Positions 25,210 to 33,393 of a stretch of 38,975 nt of DNA are shown piece by piece. The notes beneath the pieces were generated by a model, which ran no database searches, was not told the origin of the DNA, and saw only the letters and a program-made list of their open reading frames with translations. The stretch is from Tannerellaceae bacterium (lineage in GTDB: Bacteria > Bacteroidota > Bacteroidia > Bacteroidales > Tannerellaceae), in NCBI GenBank assembly GCA_031276545.1, contig JAISMW010000048.1, positions 1 to 38,975 on the forward strand, in the 5' to 3' direction. The stretch's first letter is position 1. Every line of letters begins with the position of its first letter. Made by a program: the position numbers and the translations under genes.

Positions 25210-25923
25210 ATGGCCAAACTGATCGTCGTACCCACCCCGGTAGGAAATTTGGAAGACATCACCTTCCGGGCAGTACGCATGTTGAAGGAAGCCGACCTCA
25301 TTCTCTCCGAAGATACCCGAACGACAAGCATCCTGCTGAAACATTACGACATCCGCAACAGGATGCAGTCTCACCACAAATTCAACGAACATCAAAGCGT
25401 CGCACAGATCGTTGCCCGCATGAAACAATCCGGCGACTGCGTCGCCCTGGTATCCGACGCCGGCACGCCGTCGATATCCGACCCCGGCTTCATGCTGGTA
25501 CGCGAATGCGTAAAAGAAGGCGTAGACGTAGAATGCCTGCCGGGAGCCACCGCCTTTGTGCCCGCCCTGGTCGTATCGGGACTGCCCGACGACACCTTCT
25601 GCTTCGAAGGATTCCTCCCGCAGAAAAAAGGCCGGCAGACCAGACTGAAAGAACTGGCAGCCGAAGCCCGTACCATCATCTTTTATGAATCTCCCCACCG
25701 CCTGACCAAAACGCTGGAACAACTCGTCGAACACTTCGGCGCCAACCGCCGGGCTTCCGTATCGCGCGAAATATCCAAACAGCACGAAGAAACAAGAAGA
25801 GGAGAACTGGCCGAACTTTTAACGCACTTCACACTGAACAAGCCAAGGGGGGAAATTGTTATCGTAGTAGAAGGATCAAAGGAAAGACCCGAAAAAGAAA
25901 AAACAGAAAAAAAACATTTCTAA
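25210..25923 (+). CDS. rsmI: 16S rRNA (cytidine-1402 2'-O)-methyltransferase
   Basis: A 237-residue SAM-dependent methyltransferase of the tetrapyrrole-methylase fold that methylates the ribose of C1402 in the 16S rRNA decoding centre. Motifs: VPTPVGNLEDITFRAVRML near the start, EDTRTTSILLKHY, VSDAGTPSISDPGF, LPGATAFVPALVVSGLP and FYESPHRL. The C-terminal extension is Lys/Glu-rich. Length is a little shorter than the E. coli enzyme because the C-terminal domain is reduced. It is followed by a lipoprotein gene after 6 bases. Confidence 0.95.
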   Translation: MAKLIVVPTPVGNLEDITFRAVRMLKEADLILSEDTRTTSILLKHYDIRNRMQSHHKFNEHQSVAQIVARMKQSGDCVALVSDAGTPSISDPGFMLVRECVKEGVDVECLPGATAFVPALVVSGLPDDTFCFEGFLPQKKGRQTRLKELAAEARTIIFYESPHRLTKTLEQLVEHFGANRRASVSREISKQHEETRRGELAELLTHFTLNKPRGEIVIVVEGSKERPEKEKTEKKHF

Positions 25924-25929
25924 ATAATT

Positions 25930-26805
25930 ATGAATATGAAAAAAGTAGTATTGGTTTGTATATGCATCAGCATGATGACATCCTGCGTACAAAACTCATC
26001 CGAGTACCGGCAGATGAAAGCCGAGAACGATTCGCTCAAACTGGAGAACACCCGGTATGCGTCCGAAATGAACGAAATGCTGTCCACCCTGAACGATATT
26101 GAAGCGGATATACAATCTATCCGAGACGCCGAAAATTACCTCAATATCCAGCAGCAGGGAGGAGAACTGACGCCGACAACACGCGAGCATATCAGAGAAA
26201 ATATGCAGTTGATAGGCGAAACGCTGAAAAGAAACAGAGAACAACTGGGGAAACTGGAAGAAAAACTGAAAAACAGCAACATCCAGTCCGGCGCCCTCAA
26301 GAAAACAATCAACCGGCTGACGTCGGAACTCGACCAGAAAGCCACCATGATCATCGCCCTTCAGGAAGACCTGGCGAAGAAAAACGTACGTATCCAGGAA
26401 CTCGACCAGCAGGTAGCCTCACTGAAAGAAGACGTAGAAGGCCTCTCGCTCACGGCAACCACCCAGGCCGAAACCCTCGACACCCAAGACAAGGCGCTCA
26501 ACGCCGCCTATTACTGCTTCGGCACGTCGAAAGAACTGAAAAGCCAGAAAATACTCTCCGGCGGCGGACTGTTCTCCAAATCGAAGGCGCTCCAAGGCGA
26601 CTTCAACCGAGATTACTTCATCTCTATCGACATCCGCGAAGTAACCGAGATACCCCTGTTTGCCCAAAAAGCCCGTTTGAAGTCCAATCATCCCGCCGGC
26701 TCGTACGAGTTCATAAAGGACGAAGACAGCAATCTGACCTTCAAAATCACCGACATAAAAGCGTTCTGGAGTTTAGGGAAATACCTGGTTATCGAAGTGG
26801 GATAA
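25930..26805 (+). CDS. coiled-coil lipoprotein of unknown function
   Basis: A 291-residue envelope protein. A short signal peptide ends in the lipobox-like MMTSC (Cys at about residue 18). A long coiled coil spans about 25-185 (repeated EN-, L- and E-rich heptads). The C-terminal domain (about 190-291) has no recognised fold. The ATG at 25936 is an alternative start. Its stop codon is directly followed by the ATG of the next gene, so translation is coupled. Similar coiled-coil lipoproteins are common in Bacteroidota; a function is not known to me. Confidence 0.82.
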   Translation: MNMKKVVLVCICISMMTSCVQNSSEYRQMKAENDSLKLENTRYASEMNEMLSTLNDIEADIQSIRDAENYLNIQQQGGELTPTTREHIRENMQLIGETLKRNREQLGKLEEKLKNSNIQSGALKKTINRLTSELDQKATMIIALQEDLAKKNVRIQELDQQVASLKEDVEGLSLTATTQAETLDTQDKALNAAYYCFGTSKELKSQKILSGGGLFSKSKALQGDFNRDYFISIDIREVTEIPLFAQKARLKSNHPAGSYEFIKDEDSNLTFKITDIKAFWSLGKYLVIEVG

Positions 26806-27501
26806 ATGACCTACAAAAGTCTTTTCTTTGATTTCGACGATACCCTTTGGGATACCCGCAGCAACAACAGGGAATGCCTCGAAGAACTGTATACCGACTA
26901 TCGTTTCAATCGGTATTATGCTTCCTTCGAGGCATTCTACGACTACTATATGCCGTACAACCTGACATTGTGGAAGCAGTACCGCGAACATCAAATCGAC
27001 CGGAAAACACTGATAGTGGAACGCTTCCGCCACATGCTCATCCCGACAGGAATTACCGGTGCAAAGGCAGCCCTGCGGCTCAACCGCGATTTCCTGGAAC
27101 GCACCACCCGCAAAACCGTACTGATAGACGGCACCGTGGAACTGCTGGAATATCTTCGCCCCTTTTATAAAATGCACATTCTCTCCAACGGCTTCAGGGA
27201 AGTGCAGTACAAGAAACTGACCCGGTCGGGACTGGCCTCCTACTTCAGCGGCGTCATCCTCTCGGAAGACGCCGGCATACAGAAACCGCATAAGGAAATA
27301 TTCGACTTTGCCCTGAAAAACACGAACTCCCGCCGCCACGAAACACTGATGATAGGCGACTGCTGGGAATCCGACATCGCAGGCGCCCATCGCTCGAAAA
27401 TAGACCAGCTATGGTTTAACCCCCACCGTCTCCCTCCCGCAGAAGACTTCACGCCCACCTACACCGTCTGTTCCCTGTCCGAAATAAGGGGAATACTGTA
27501 A
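26806..27501 (+). CDS. yjjG: HAD-family nucleotidase, YjjG type
   Basis: A 231-residue haloacid-dehalogenase phosphatase, most like the YjjG non-canonical pyrimidine nucleotidases that clear damaged or unusual nucleoside monophosphates. HAD motifs: FFDFDDTLWD (nucleophile D9, acid/base D11), LSNGF (motif II Ser), QKPHKEIF (motif III Lys) and IGDCWESDI (motif IV). A helical cap domain occupies about 20-100. The ATG follows the previous stop with no gap. The specific substrate is inferred from family similarity. Confidence 0.85.
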   Translation: MTYKSLFFDFDDTLWDTRSNNRECLEELYTDYRFNRYYASFEAFYDYYMPYNLTLWKQYREHQIDRKTLIVERFRHMLIPTGITGAKAALRLNRDFLERTTRKTVLIDGTVELLEYLRPFYKMHILSNGFREVQYKKLTRSGLASYFSGVILSEDAGIQKPHKEIFDFALKNTNSRRHETLMIGDCWESDIAGAHRSKIDQLWFNPHRLPPAEDFTPTYTVCSLSEIRGIL

Positions 27502-27565
27502 ATCGCCGCCGCCATGGCAGACGATTCGCTTTTGAGATGAATGGACAACATAAAAGATTGAAGAC

Positions 27566-28702
27566 ATGATATTAAAGAAAATTGCATACAGCGAGTTTGA
27601 CGGACAATCCAACGCCTGGATGTTCAAAGAAGTAACGCTCGAAAAAGTAAACCTGCTGGTCGGTAAAAACGCCACAGGCAAAACGCGCACCATTACCGCA
27701 ATCTCCTGCCTGGCCAATATGCTTGCCGGATTGCAGCCCCAGCTCCTGAGTTCCGGCAACTACACGGCAGAGTTTTCCGATCACACAGACACGTACCGGT
27801 ATCATCTGAAAATTGCACAGCACAAAGTACTGTCTGAAAAATTGACGGTAAACCACGTCCTTAAAGTTGAAAGAGAGGCCGACGGTACCGGAGAACTGTT
27901 TGCCGAGGCAGTAGGAACCGGACAAATGATTCGGTTTAAAATCGCGGAAAATCAGCTAATCGTTTTCTCCAAAAAAGATACCGTTCAGCATCCATATCTG
28001 GAAAAACTTTTTGAATGGGCAATCGGCCTCAGACTGTATGCCTTCGGTACACCTCTTGGAAAGGATAGCGGATTTGCCGTCAGCGACATGAACCGTTTGC
28101 AGGTTAATCCCCGCGATACAAACAGTGTGGCAGCTCTGTTTGTCAAAGGTATAAATGATTTCGGAGAAGAATTTAAGAACGACATGATAGAATGGATGAA
28201 TCATATCGGATACCATCTAAAAGATATGAATGTGGCTCCCAACCCCCATGCGGGAATTATGCCGGCCGGATTGCCGCTCCAAATGATATATGCAGTCGAG
28301 AAAGACAGAACGGCAAGGATATTCCAGCCGGAAATGTCTCAGGGCATGTTCCGCGCCTTATCGTTGCTCATCCAGATTAGATATAATATTCGGGCAAAAA
28401 GCTCAACGACCGTTCTCATCGACGACATTGGAGAAGGACTTGATTTTGACAGGTCTTCCGGCATCATCAAATTAATTGTCGAGGCAGCCGAGCATAATGA
28501 CATACAATTTATAATGTCTACAAATGACCGGTTCGTCATGAACGGCGTTCCCCTTAAGTATTGGCAGGTAATCAAGCGCAATGGAAGCGAATGTGTCATG
28601 TATAACTACAGCAATTCAAAAGATGTTTTCGACAAATTTGAATTTACCGGTCTATCCAATTTCTCTTTTTTATCTACCGATTTCCTTGCTCAGGAAGTGT
28701 AA
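27566..28702 (+). CDS. ABC/OLD-like AAA ATPase, partner of the next TOPRIM-like gene
   Basis: A 378-residue ATPase of the AAA_15/AAA_21 kind. Walker A is VGKNATGKT (residues 32-40). A signature-like stretch, EMSQGMFRALSLL, lies near 256-268. Walker B is TVLIDDIGEGLDF near 281-293, and the switch region reads FIMSTNDRF, where a His is usual. It lacks the long coiled coil of Rad50/SMC proteins. It is followed after 21 bases by a TOPRIM-like protein, an order seen in OLD, Gabija-like and PARIS-type anti-phage modules. It starts 64 bases after the yjjG-type gene without an obvious promoter of its own, and base composition drops compared with the upstream operon, which hints at acquisition. Confidence 0.8.
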   Translation: MILKKIAYSEFDGQSNAWMFKEVTLEKVNLLVGKNATGKTRTITAISCLANMLAGLQPQLLSSGNYTAEFSDHTDTYRYHLKIAQHKVLSEKLTVNHVLKVEREADGTGELFAEAVGTGQMIRFKIAENQLIVFSKKDTVQHPYLEKLFEWAIGLRLYAFGTPLGKDSGFAVSDMNRLQVNPRDTNSVAALFVKGINDFGEEFKNDMIEWMNHIGYHLKDMNVAPNPHAGIMPAGLPLQMIYAVEKDRTARIFQPEMSQGMFRALSLLIQIRYNIRAKSSTTVLIDDIGEGLDFDRSSGIIKLIVEAAEHNDIQFIMSTNDRFVMNGVPLKYWQVIKRNGSECVMYNYSNSKDVFDKFEFTGLSNFSFLSTDFLAQEV

Positions 28703-28723
28703 GCCGAATCTGCTGTAACCCCA

Positions 28724-29404
28724 ATGAAGAAAGTTGCCATATTCGTTGAAGGTCAAACCGAACAGATATTTGTCAAAAAAATAATCGAACGAATACTAAG
28801 TCCGGGCACAGTAACAGTGACTACCTGCCAACTGAGAGGTGGAGCCAAATATCCAAGAATGTTAATTCTCCTTGAAGCTCAATTTGCGACGCCACAATCG
28901 CATTATTACTTTGAAATCTATGATTGCGGCAATGACTCAAAAGTAAAAGACGACATAATCGAACATCTGCCATTCATGAAAAGGAACGGTTTTTCCATGG
29001 TTATCGGAATTCGTGATGTCTATCCGAACAATGCGAAGATAGCGCAGTTGAGAAAATATTTAACTTTTGGGATACCGGCAGGCATTCCGGCACATATCGT
29101 TCTTGCAGTGAATGAAGTAGAGGCATGGTTCATGGCAGAAGAAAAGCATTACGAAAAAATAAACCCGAAACTGACGATAGCCCAAGTAAATGCAATCGCA
29201 GGAATTGATGTGAGCACAGATTCAACAGAAATGATAGCCCACCCGGCAGAAAAATTACAGCATATTTATAACTACACCAAAAGGAAGCATAAAGTGACTC
29301 AAATAGTAAATGCCTTGGATTACGACAATTTATATATGAATGTCAGGCCAAGGAACGAGAGTCTCAATGAATTACTCACACATTTGGATAGTATCCGGGA
29401 ATAG
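28724..29404 (+). CDS. TOPRIM-like / DUF4276-like nuclease-fold protein
   Basis: A 226-residue protein that starts with the TOPRIM-type strand VAIFVEGQTEQIFV (Glu at residue 9). Further acidic clusters are YDCGND (about 66-71) and GIRDVYP (Asp near 103), followed by VNEVEAWFMAEE, which resembles the E-A-[WL] segment of DUF4276 proteins. Metal-dependent phosphotransfer or nuclease activity is plausible but unproved, and a canonical DxD is not obvious. It is paired with the upstream ATPase (21-base gap). The stop codon lies at the edge of a 13-bp tandem duplication (29389-29414). The family assignment is moderate. Confidence 0.65.
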   Translation: MKKVAIFVEGQTEQIFVKKIIERILSPGTVTVTTCQLRGGAKYPRMLILLEAQFATPQSHYYFEIYDCGNDSKVKDDIIEHLPFMKRNGFSMVIGIRDVYPNNAKIAQLRKYLTFGIPAGIPAHIVLAVNEVEAWFMAEEKHYEKINPKLTIAQVNAIAGIDVSTDSTEMIAHPAEKLQHIYNYTKRKHKVTQIVNALDYDNLYMNVRPRNESLNELLTHLDSIRE

Positions 29405-29414
29405 TATCCGGGAA
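29389..29414 (+). repeat. 13-bp tandem duplication at the 3' end of the TOPRIM-like gene
   Basis: TAGTATCCGGGAA occurs twice with no gap (29389-29401 and 29402-29414). The second copy begins with the TAG stop codon of the gene. A slippage event could have created this stop. Confidence 0.85.
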
Positions 29415-29458
29415 CGGTAAAGCGGCTTTTAGCATAAGGGAACCCCACAACGGTGGAT

Positions 29459-30202
29459 TCATTTCTCAGCATTTATCTTTTCGTTGATAACCTCCGTCGC
29501 TTTCCTCAATAAGGCAGGGAACGACTTCTTTTCTACGGCGCCATACCTTGCATTGGGAAGATAGATGCCCAGGCTGGCTATAATCTTGTTGTTTTTAAAT
29601 ATAGGCGTGGCCAAGCCTATCACATGATTTCTGTTACAGTAAAATTCAAAGTTGTTTTTTCGTATAATGTCCAGTTGCTGGATTAAATCCTCCTTTGTTT
29701 TGACTTCCGGCCAGTCCTCTTCATCGGGCAAGCCGATTCGCCCGATAAGATTATCCAGCTCCTTGGGCGAATAATAGGATATAATCATCCGTCCCGTAGT
29801 AGCCCGAAACACGGACGATTCTATTGTAGTCTTCACCTGCAATTCCCGATTCGGGAAAGTTTCGTGCAGTATCAGGCGCCTGTCGTTTTTTATTACCGAC
29901 AGAATAACAGCTTCATTGAGTTCTTCCCCCAGCCTGTTCATCGCTTCTTTTGCGATACGGGTAAGTTCATCGTTATAGGAATCCGAATCGCATATCCTGT
30001 ACATCATATACCCTAATTTATACCCCTTTTTAGCGCCGGTCTGCTCCACATAATTACGCTGAACAAGCGTTTTGAGAATATTGGCACAGGTCCCGGGGTT
30101 CAGCTCCATCATGTTCGCTATTTCCGACAGTCCGAACTCCCGGCTACTGTCGGACGCTATATATTCCAGGATGTTCAATGCTCTGTGAATTACTTGTATC
30201 AT
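29459..30202 (-). CDS. IclR family transcriptional regulator
   Basis: A 247-residue regulator. The N-terminal winged helix (about 3-70) contains ALNILEYIASD and LSEIANMMELNPGTCANILKTL; the C-terminal IclR effector domain (about 75-245) contains RATTGRMIISYYS, NHVIGLATPIFKNN and IASLGIYLP. A frame opens 42 bases earlier (30244), but the ATG at 30202 (MIQVIHRALNILEY) is the typical IclR start and follows a good -7 element. It is divergent from the susC-susD-GH2-MFS operon and is its likely controller, responding to a sugar or sugar acid released from the glycan. Confidence 0.92.
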   Translation of the reverse strand: MIQVIHRALNILEYIASDSSREFGLSEIANMMELNPGTCANILKTLVQRNYVEQTGAKKGYKLGYMMYRICDSDSYNDELTRIAKEAMNRLGEELNEAVILSVIKNDRRLILHETFPNRELQVKTTIESSVFRATTGRMIISYYSPKELDNLIGRIGLPDEEDWPEVKTKEDLIQQLDIIRKNNFEFYCNRNHVIGLATPIFKNNKIIASLGIYLPNARYGAVEKKSFPALLRKATEVINEKINAEK

Positions 30203-30210
30203 AATGCAAT

Positions 30211-30231
30211 TAATTTTATAATGCAAAATTA
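30211..30231 (-). promoter_or_regulatory. IclR gene promoter with overlapping inverted repeat
   Basis: On the minus strand TAATTTTG (30224-30231) is an exact -7 match. It overlaps an inverted repeat, TAATTTT (30211-30217) and AAAATTA (30225-30231), with a 7-base spacer. This is a candidate autoregulatory operator. Confidence 0.5.
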
Positions 30232-30342
30232 GCACCCGTTTCACCCATAAATACCATCTTCTTTTATGTTATACAACATGATTACCAATATTTTCCTGAA
30301 AAATATTTTATTATTAAAAATAATACAAGTAATATTGCAATG

Positions 30343-30357
30343 TAAAATTTAATTTTA
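30343..30357. promoter_or_regulatory. 15-bp palindrome upstream of susC, candidate operator
   Basis: TAAAATTTAATTTTA is a perfect palindrome around a central T, 34 bases before the susC ATG. It shares TTAATTTTATA with the inverted repeat near the IclR start, so both may be sites for the same regulator. The region is very AT-rich, so chance is a real alternative. Confidence 0.35.
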
Positions 30358-30390
30358 TATTATAAAAAAGAAAACGTTAAATTATTGTTT

Positions 30391-33381
30391 ATGAAAAAAC
30401 GCTATTTGATTTCAGTGTCATTCCTCCTTGTGAGTATTCTGTTAAGAGCACAGAATATAACCGTATCGGGAGAAATTAAGGACGCTACCACAAAAGAAGC
30501 TCTTATTGGTGTAAACATTGCGCTGAAAGGCAATCCCGCAAAAGGTACCAATTCGGATCAGAACGGAAACTATTCCATCACTGTTCCCGCAGGTTCCACC
30601 CTGGTGTATTCCTACATTGGCTACAAAGCGCATGAAGAAAACGTAGGCAACAGAAGCGCAGTAAACGTATTACTGCACGAAGATTCCGAAATTCTGGACG
30701 AAGTCGTAGTAGTAGGATACGGCACAATGCGCAAAAGCGATTTGACCGGGTCGCTTACTTCTGTAAAGGGAGATAAGATGGCTGAATTTACGGTGCCTAA
30801 TCCGATTCAGGCCTTACAGGGTCGTGCCCCCGGGGTTGTGATAACGAACAATACAGGGGAGCCGGAAGGTAATTTTACTGTTCGCATCCGAGGGGTTAAC
30901 TCAATACAAGGTAATAATGATCCTCTCTACATCATTGACGGGATGCCGGCGAATGCATCATCCATCAACAGTAATGACATTCAATCGGTGGAAATCCTGA
31001 AAGATGCATCAGCCACCGCTATCTATGGCTCAAGAGGTGCGAATGGCGTGGTATTAATCGTTACCAAAAAAGGACGTACCGGAGGGACGGATGTGACCTA
31101 TGACGGTAGCTATGGGATTCAGTCGGTGATAAACAGACTGGACTTAATGAACGGTACGGAATGGGCTACCTTTTATAATGAAGAGCAACTGAATGATACC
31201 GGCAAGGAATACTTTACGGCCGAACAGGTAGCTGCATTCGGTAAAGGTACCGACTGGCAATCATTGCTGTTTGACAGCGCTCCTGTCCGGAACCATAATA
31301 TCAGTGTAAGTTCCGGAAATGAAAATACACAGATCTATATTAGCGGCTCGGCCATGTTGCGCGAAGGTATCATACCCAACAGCAAGTATGATAAATTCAA
31401 TATCCGTTCTACCATCAATCATGCCATCAATGATCGCTTTGATGTGGAATTGATCAGTTCGTATGCACGGACGGCTACCAATCGGCAAAACAACAGTGGA
31501 AGCAACAGAGGTGGTTCTCTATTTGGCAGTATCTATTCAACACCTCCCGTATTGACGCCTTATAATGACGACGGTACGTACAGGAATCATCAGTTGGCTT
31601 TTCCCTTTATGTCGAATGCACTTTTTAATGCGATAAATATCATTAATGAAACCAGCAACAAAACAAACGCAAACCTTACCAATGTAAATGCTGCGATAAC
31701 TTACAAGCCCGTAAAAGGTTTGTCGTTAAAGGTTTCTGGGGGTATCCAGAACCTGGATTACAGAGGAGATGTGTATCGGACTTCAAAATATCTGTATGGT
31801 GCAAATACGGCATCCGTGTCGCATAATGAACAAACCACGCTGATTAATGAAAATATTCTCAATTACAACACAACACTGAATGGCAAACACCGGATTGACC
31901 TGATGGGAGGATTTACCTATCAGCAATATGTGGGAACTTCCATGGGGGCGTCGGGAAGCGGTTTTATCAGTGATGCCCCGGAAACGCATCAATTGGCCGC
32001 CGCCTCTTTATTCAACACTCCTTCTACCGGATACAGCAAGTGGGTATTGATGTCTTACCTGGCACGTGCCAATTATTCGTATATGGGCAAATACCTGGCG
32101 ACAGTCAGTTTTCGTTCAGACGGTTCTTCCCGTTATAGTGAAGGGGATAAATGGGGATATTTTCCCTCTGTGGCGCTGGCTTGGAGAGTCTCCGATGAAA
32201 GTTTTATGAAAGATATCAAAGAACAGCTATCAGACCTGAAATTGCGTTTGGGGTATGGAGAAACCGGATCTACGGCTATTGATCCGTATAGAACCCTCAA
32301 TATGCTGTCGCAGGGGAAAACACCCGTTAACGGTGATTTATATACCTTTTATGCAGCCAGCACAACTTTACCGTCCAATTTGAAATGGGAAACAACAGCC
32401 CAGTATAATATAGGTTTGGATCTGGCTTTGTTTGACAGTCGTCTGCGTATTACTGCCGATTATTATGACAAAACAACCCGCGATTTGCTGAACACGGTTT
32501 CTCTTCCTGCATCTTCCGGCTATGGAGCTACTATCCGAAACATCGGAAAGATGAGCAACAAAGGTTTTGAATTAATGGTAGAAGGAGACATTTTCCGAAG
32601 CAATGATTTCCTGTGGACTGCCTCGGCAAATATAGCTTTCAACAAAAACAGCATAAAAGAACTGTATGAAGGAGAAGATATTTACGGTTCACGGGTCGGA
32701 TTATCGTATATCGAAGACTTTATCAATCTAGTACGGGAAGGAGAACCTATTGGCGTATTTTTCACCTACAAAGAAGACGGATATGACGAGAACGGAATCC
32801 TGAAATACGTAGATGTGGATAATAACGGTACACTGAATAATGAGGATAAATTTATTACCGGCAATCCGCATCCCGATTTTACGTACGGACTCAACTCGGA
32901 CATTGCGTACAAAGGCTTTGAATTTTCGTTCTTTTTTCAGGGAAGTCAGGGGAATGACATATTCAATGTTTCGGAAACGGCAAATTTAGACTATGGAATG
33001 GGACTGAATATGAGAAGAGATGTGCTGAACAGCCATTGGAAGGCTTCCGGTACGGCCGAACAAAATGCGGCTGCCAAGTATCCCAAATTAGTGAGAAACC
33101 AGAAACTGAATTATTCGGACAGATATGTGGAAGACGGCTCCTATATCCGGTTAAAGAATGTACAGCTTGCCTATAATCTTCCGGTAAATAAATGGAAAAT
33201 CAACAACTGGCTAAAAGGGGTCAAAGTGTATGTGAGCGGACAGAATTTGCTGACGTTCACCGGCTATTCCGGCCTTGATCCTGAAATCAATTCCTGGGGA
33301 GGGAATATAAACATCGGACTGGATTATCTTACCTACCCGAATGTGAAAACATTTACATTCGGCGCTAAAGTTCAATTTTAA
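30391..33381 (+). CDS. SusC/RagA family TonB-linked outer-membrane receptor
   Basis: A 996-residue barrel that imports glycan fragments with TonB energy. A signal peptide ends near LLRAQNI. A CarboxypepD-regulatory-like domain (about 22-100) is followed by the SusC signature EVVVVGYGTMRKSDLTGS and the plug (IQALQGRAPGVVI, VRIRGVNSI, DPLYIIDGMP, SATAIYGSRGANGVVLI). The beta-barrel fills the rest and ends in an aromatic FTFGAKVQF. The ATG at 30391 is chosen because the two preceding codons start with TTG. It has no N-terminal STN domain, so it is not tied to a FecR/sigma system, which agrees with control by the adjacent IclR protein. susD follows after 12 bases. Confidence 0.96.
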   Translation: MKKRYLISVSFLLVSILLRAQNITVSGEIKDATTKEALIGVNIALKGNPAKGTNSDQNGNYSITVPAGSTLVYSYIGYKAHEENVGNRSAVNVLLHEDSEILDEVVVVGYGTMRKSDLTGSLTSVKGDKMAEFTVPNPIQALQGRAPGVVITNNTGEPEGNFTVRIRGVNSIQGNNDPLYIIDGMPANASSINSNDIQSVEILKDASATAIYGSRGANGVVLIVTKKGRTGGTDVTYDGSYGIQSVINRLDLMNGTEWATFYNEEQLNDTGKEYFTAEQVAAFGKGTDWQSLLFDSAPVRNHNISVSSGNENTQIYISGSAMLREGIIPNSKYDKFNIRSTINHAINDRFDVELISSYARTATNRQNNSGSNRGGSLFGSIYSTPPVLTPYNDDGTYRNHQLAFPFMSNALFNAINIINETSNKTNANLTNVNAAITYKPVKGLSLKVSGGIQNLDYRGDVYRTSKYLYGANTASVSHNEQTTLINENILNYNTTLNGKHRIDLMGGFTYQQYVGTSMGASGSGFISDAPETHQLAAASLFNTPSTGYSKWVLMSYLARANYSYMGKYLATVSFRSDGSSRYSEGDKWGYFPSVALAWRVSDESFMKDIKEQLSDLKLRLGYGETGSTAIDPYRTLNMLSQGKTPVNGDLYTFYAASTTLPSNLKWETTAQYNIGLDLALFDSRLRITADYYDKTTRDLLNTVSLPASSGYGATIRNIGKMSNKGFELMVEGDIFRSNDFLWTASANIAFNKNSIKELYEGEDIYGSRVGLSYIEDFINLVREGEPIGVFFTYKEDGYDENGILKYVDVDNNGTLNNEDKFITGNPHPDFTYGLNSDIAYKGFEFSFFFQGSQGNDIFNVSETANLDYGMGLNMRRDVLNSHWKASGTAEQNAAAKYPKLVRNQKLNYSDRYVEDGSYIRLKNVQLAYNLPVNKWKINNWLKGVKVYVSGQNLLTFTGYSGLDPEINSWGGNINIGLDYLTYPNVKTFTFGAKVQF

Positions 33382-33393
33382 TACAGAAACAAC

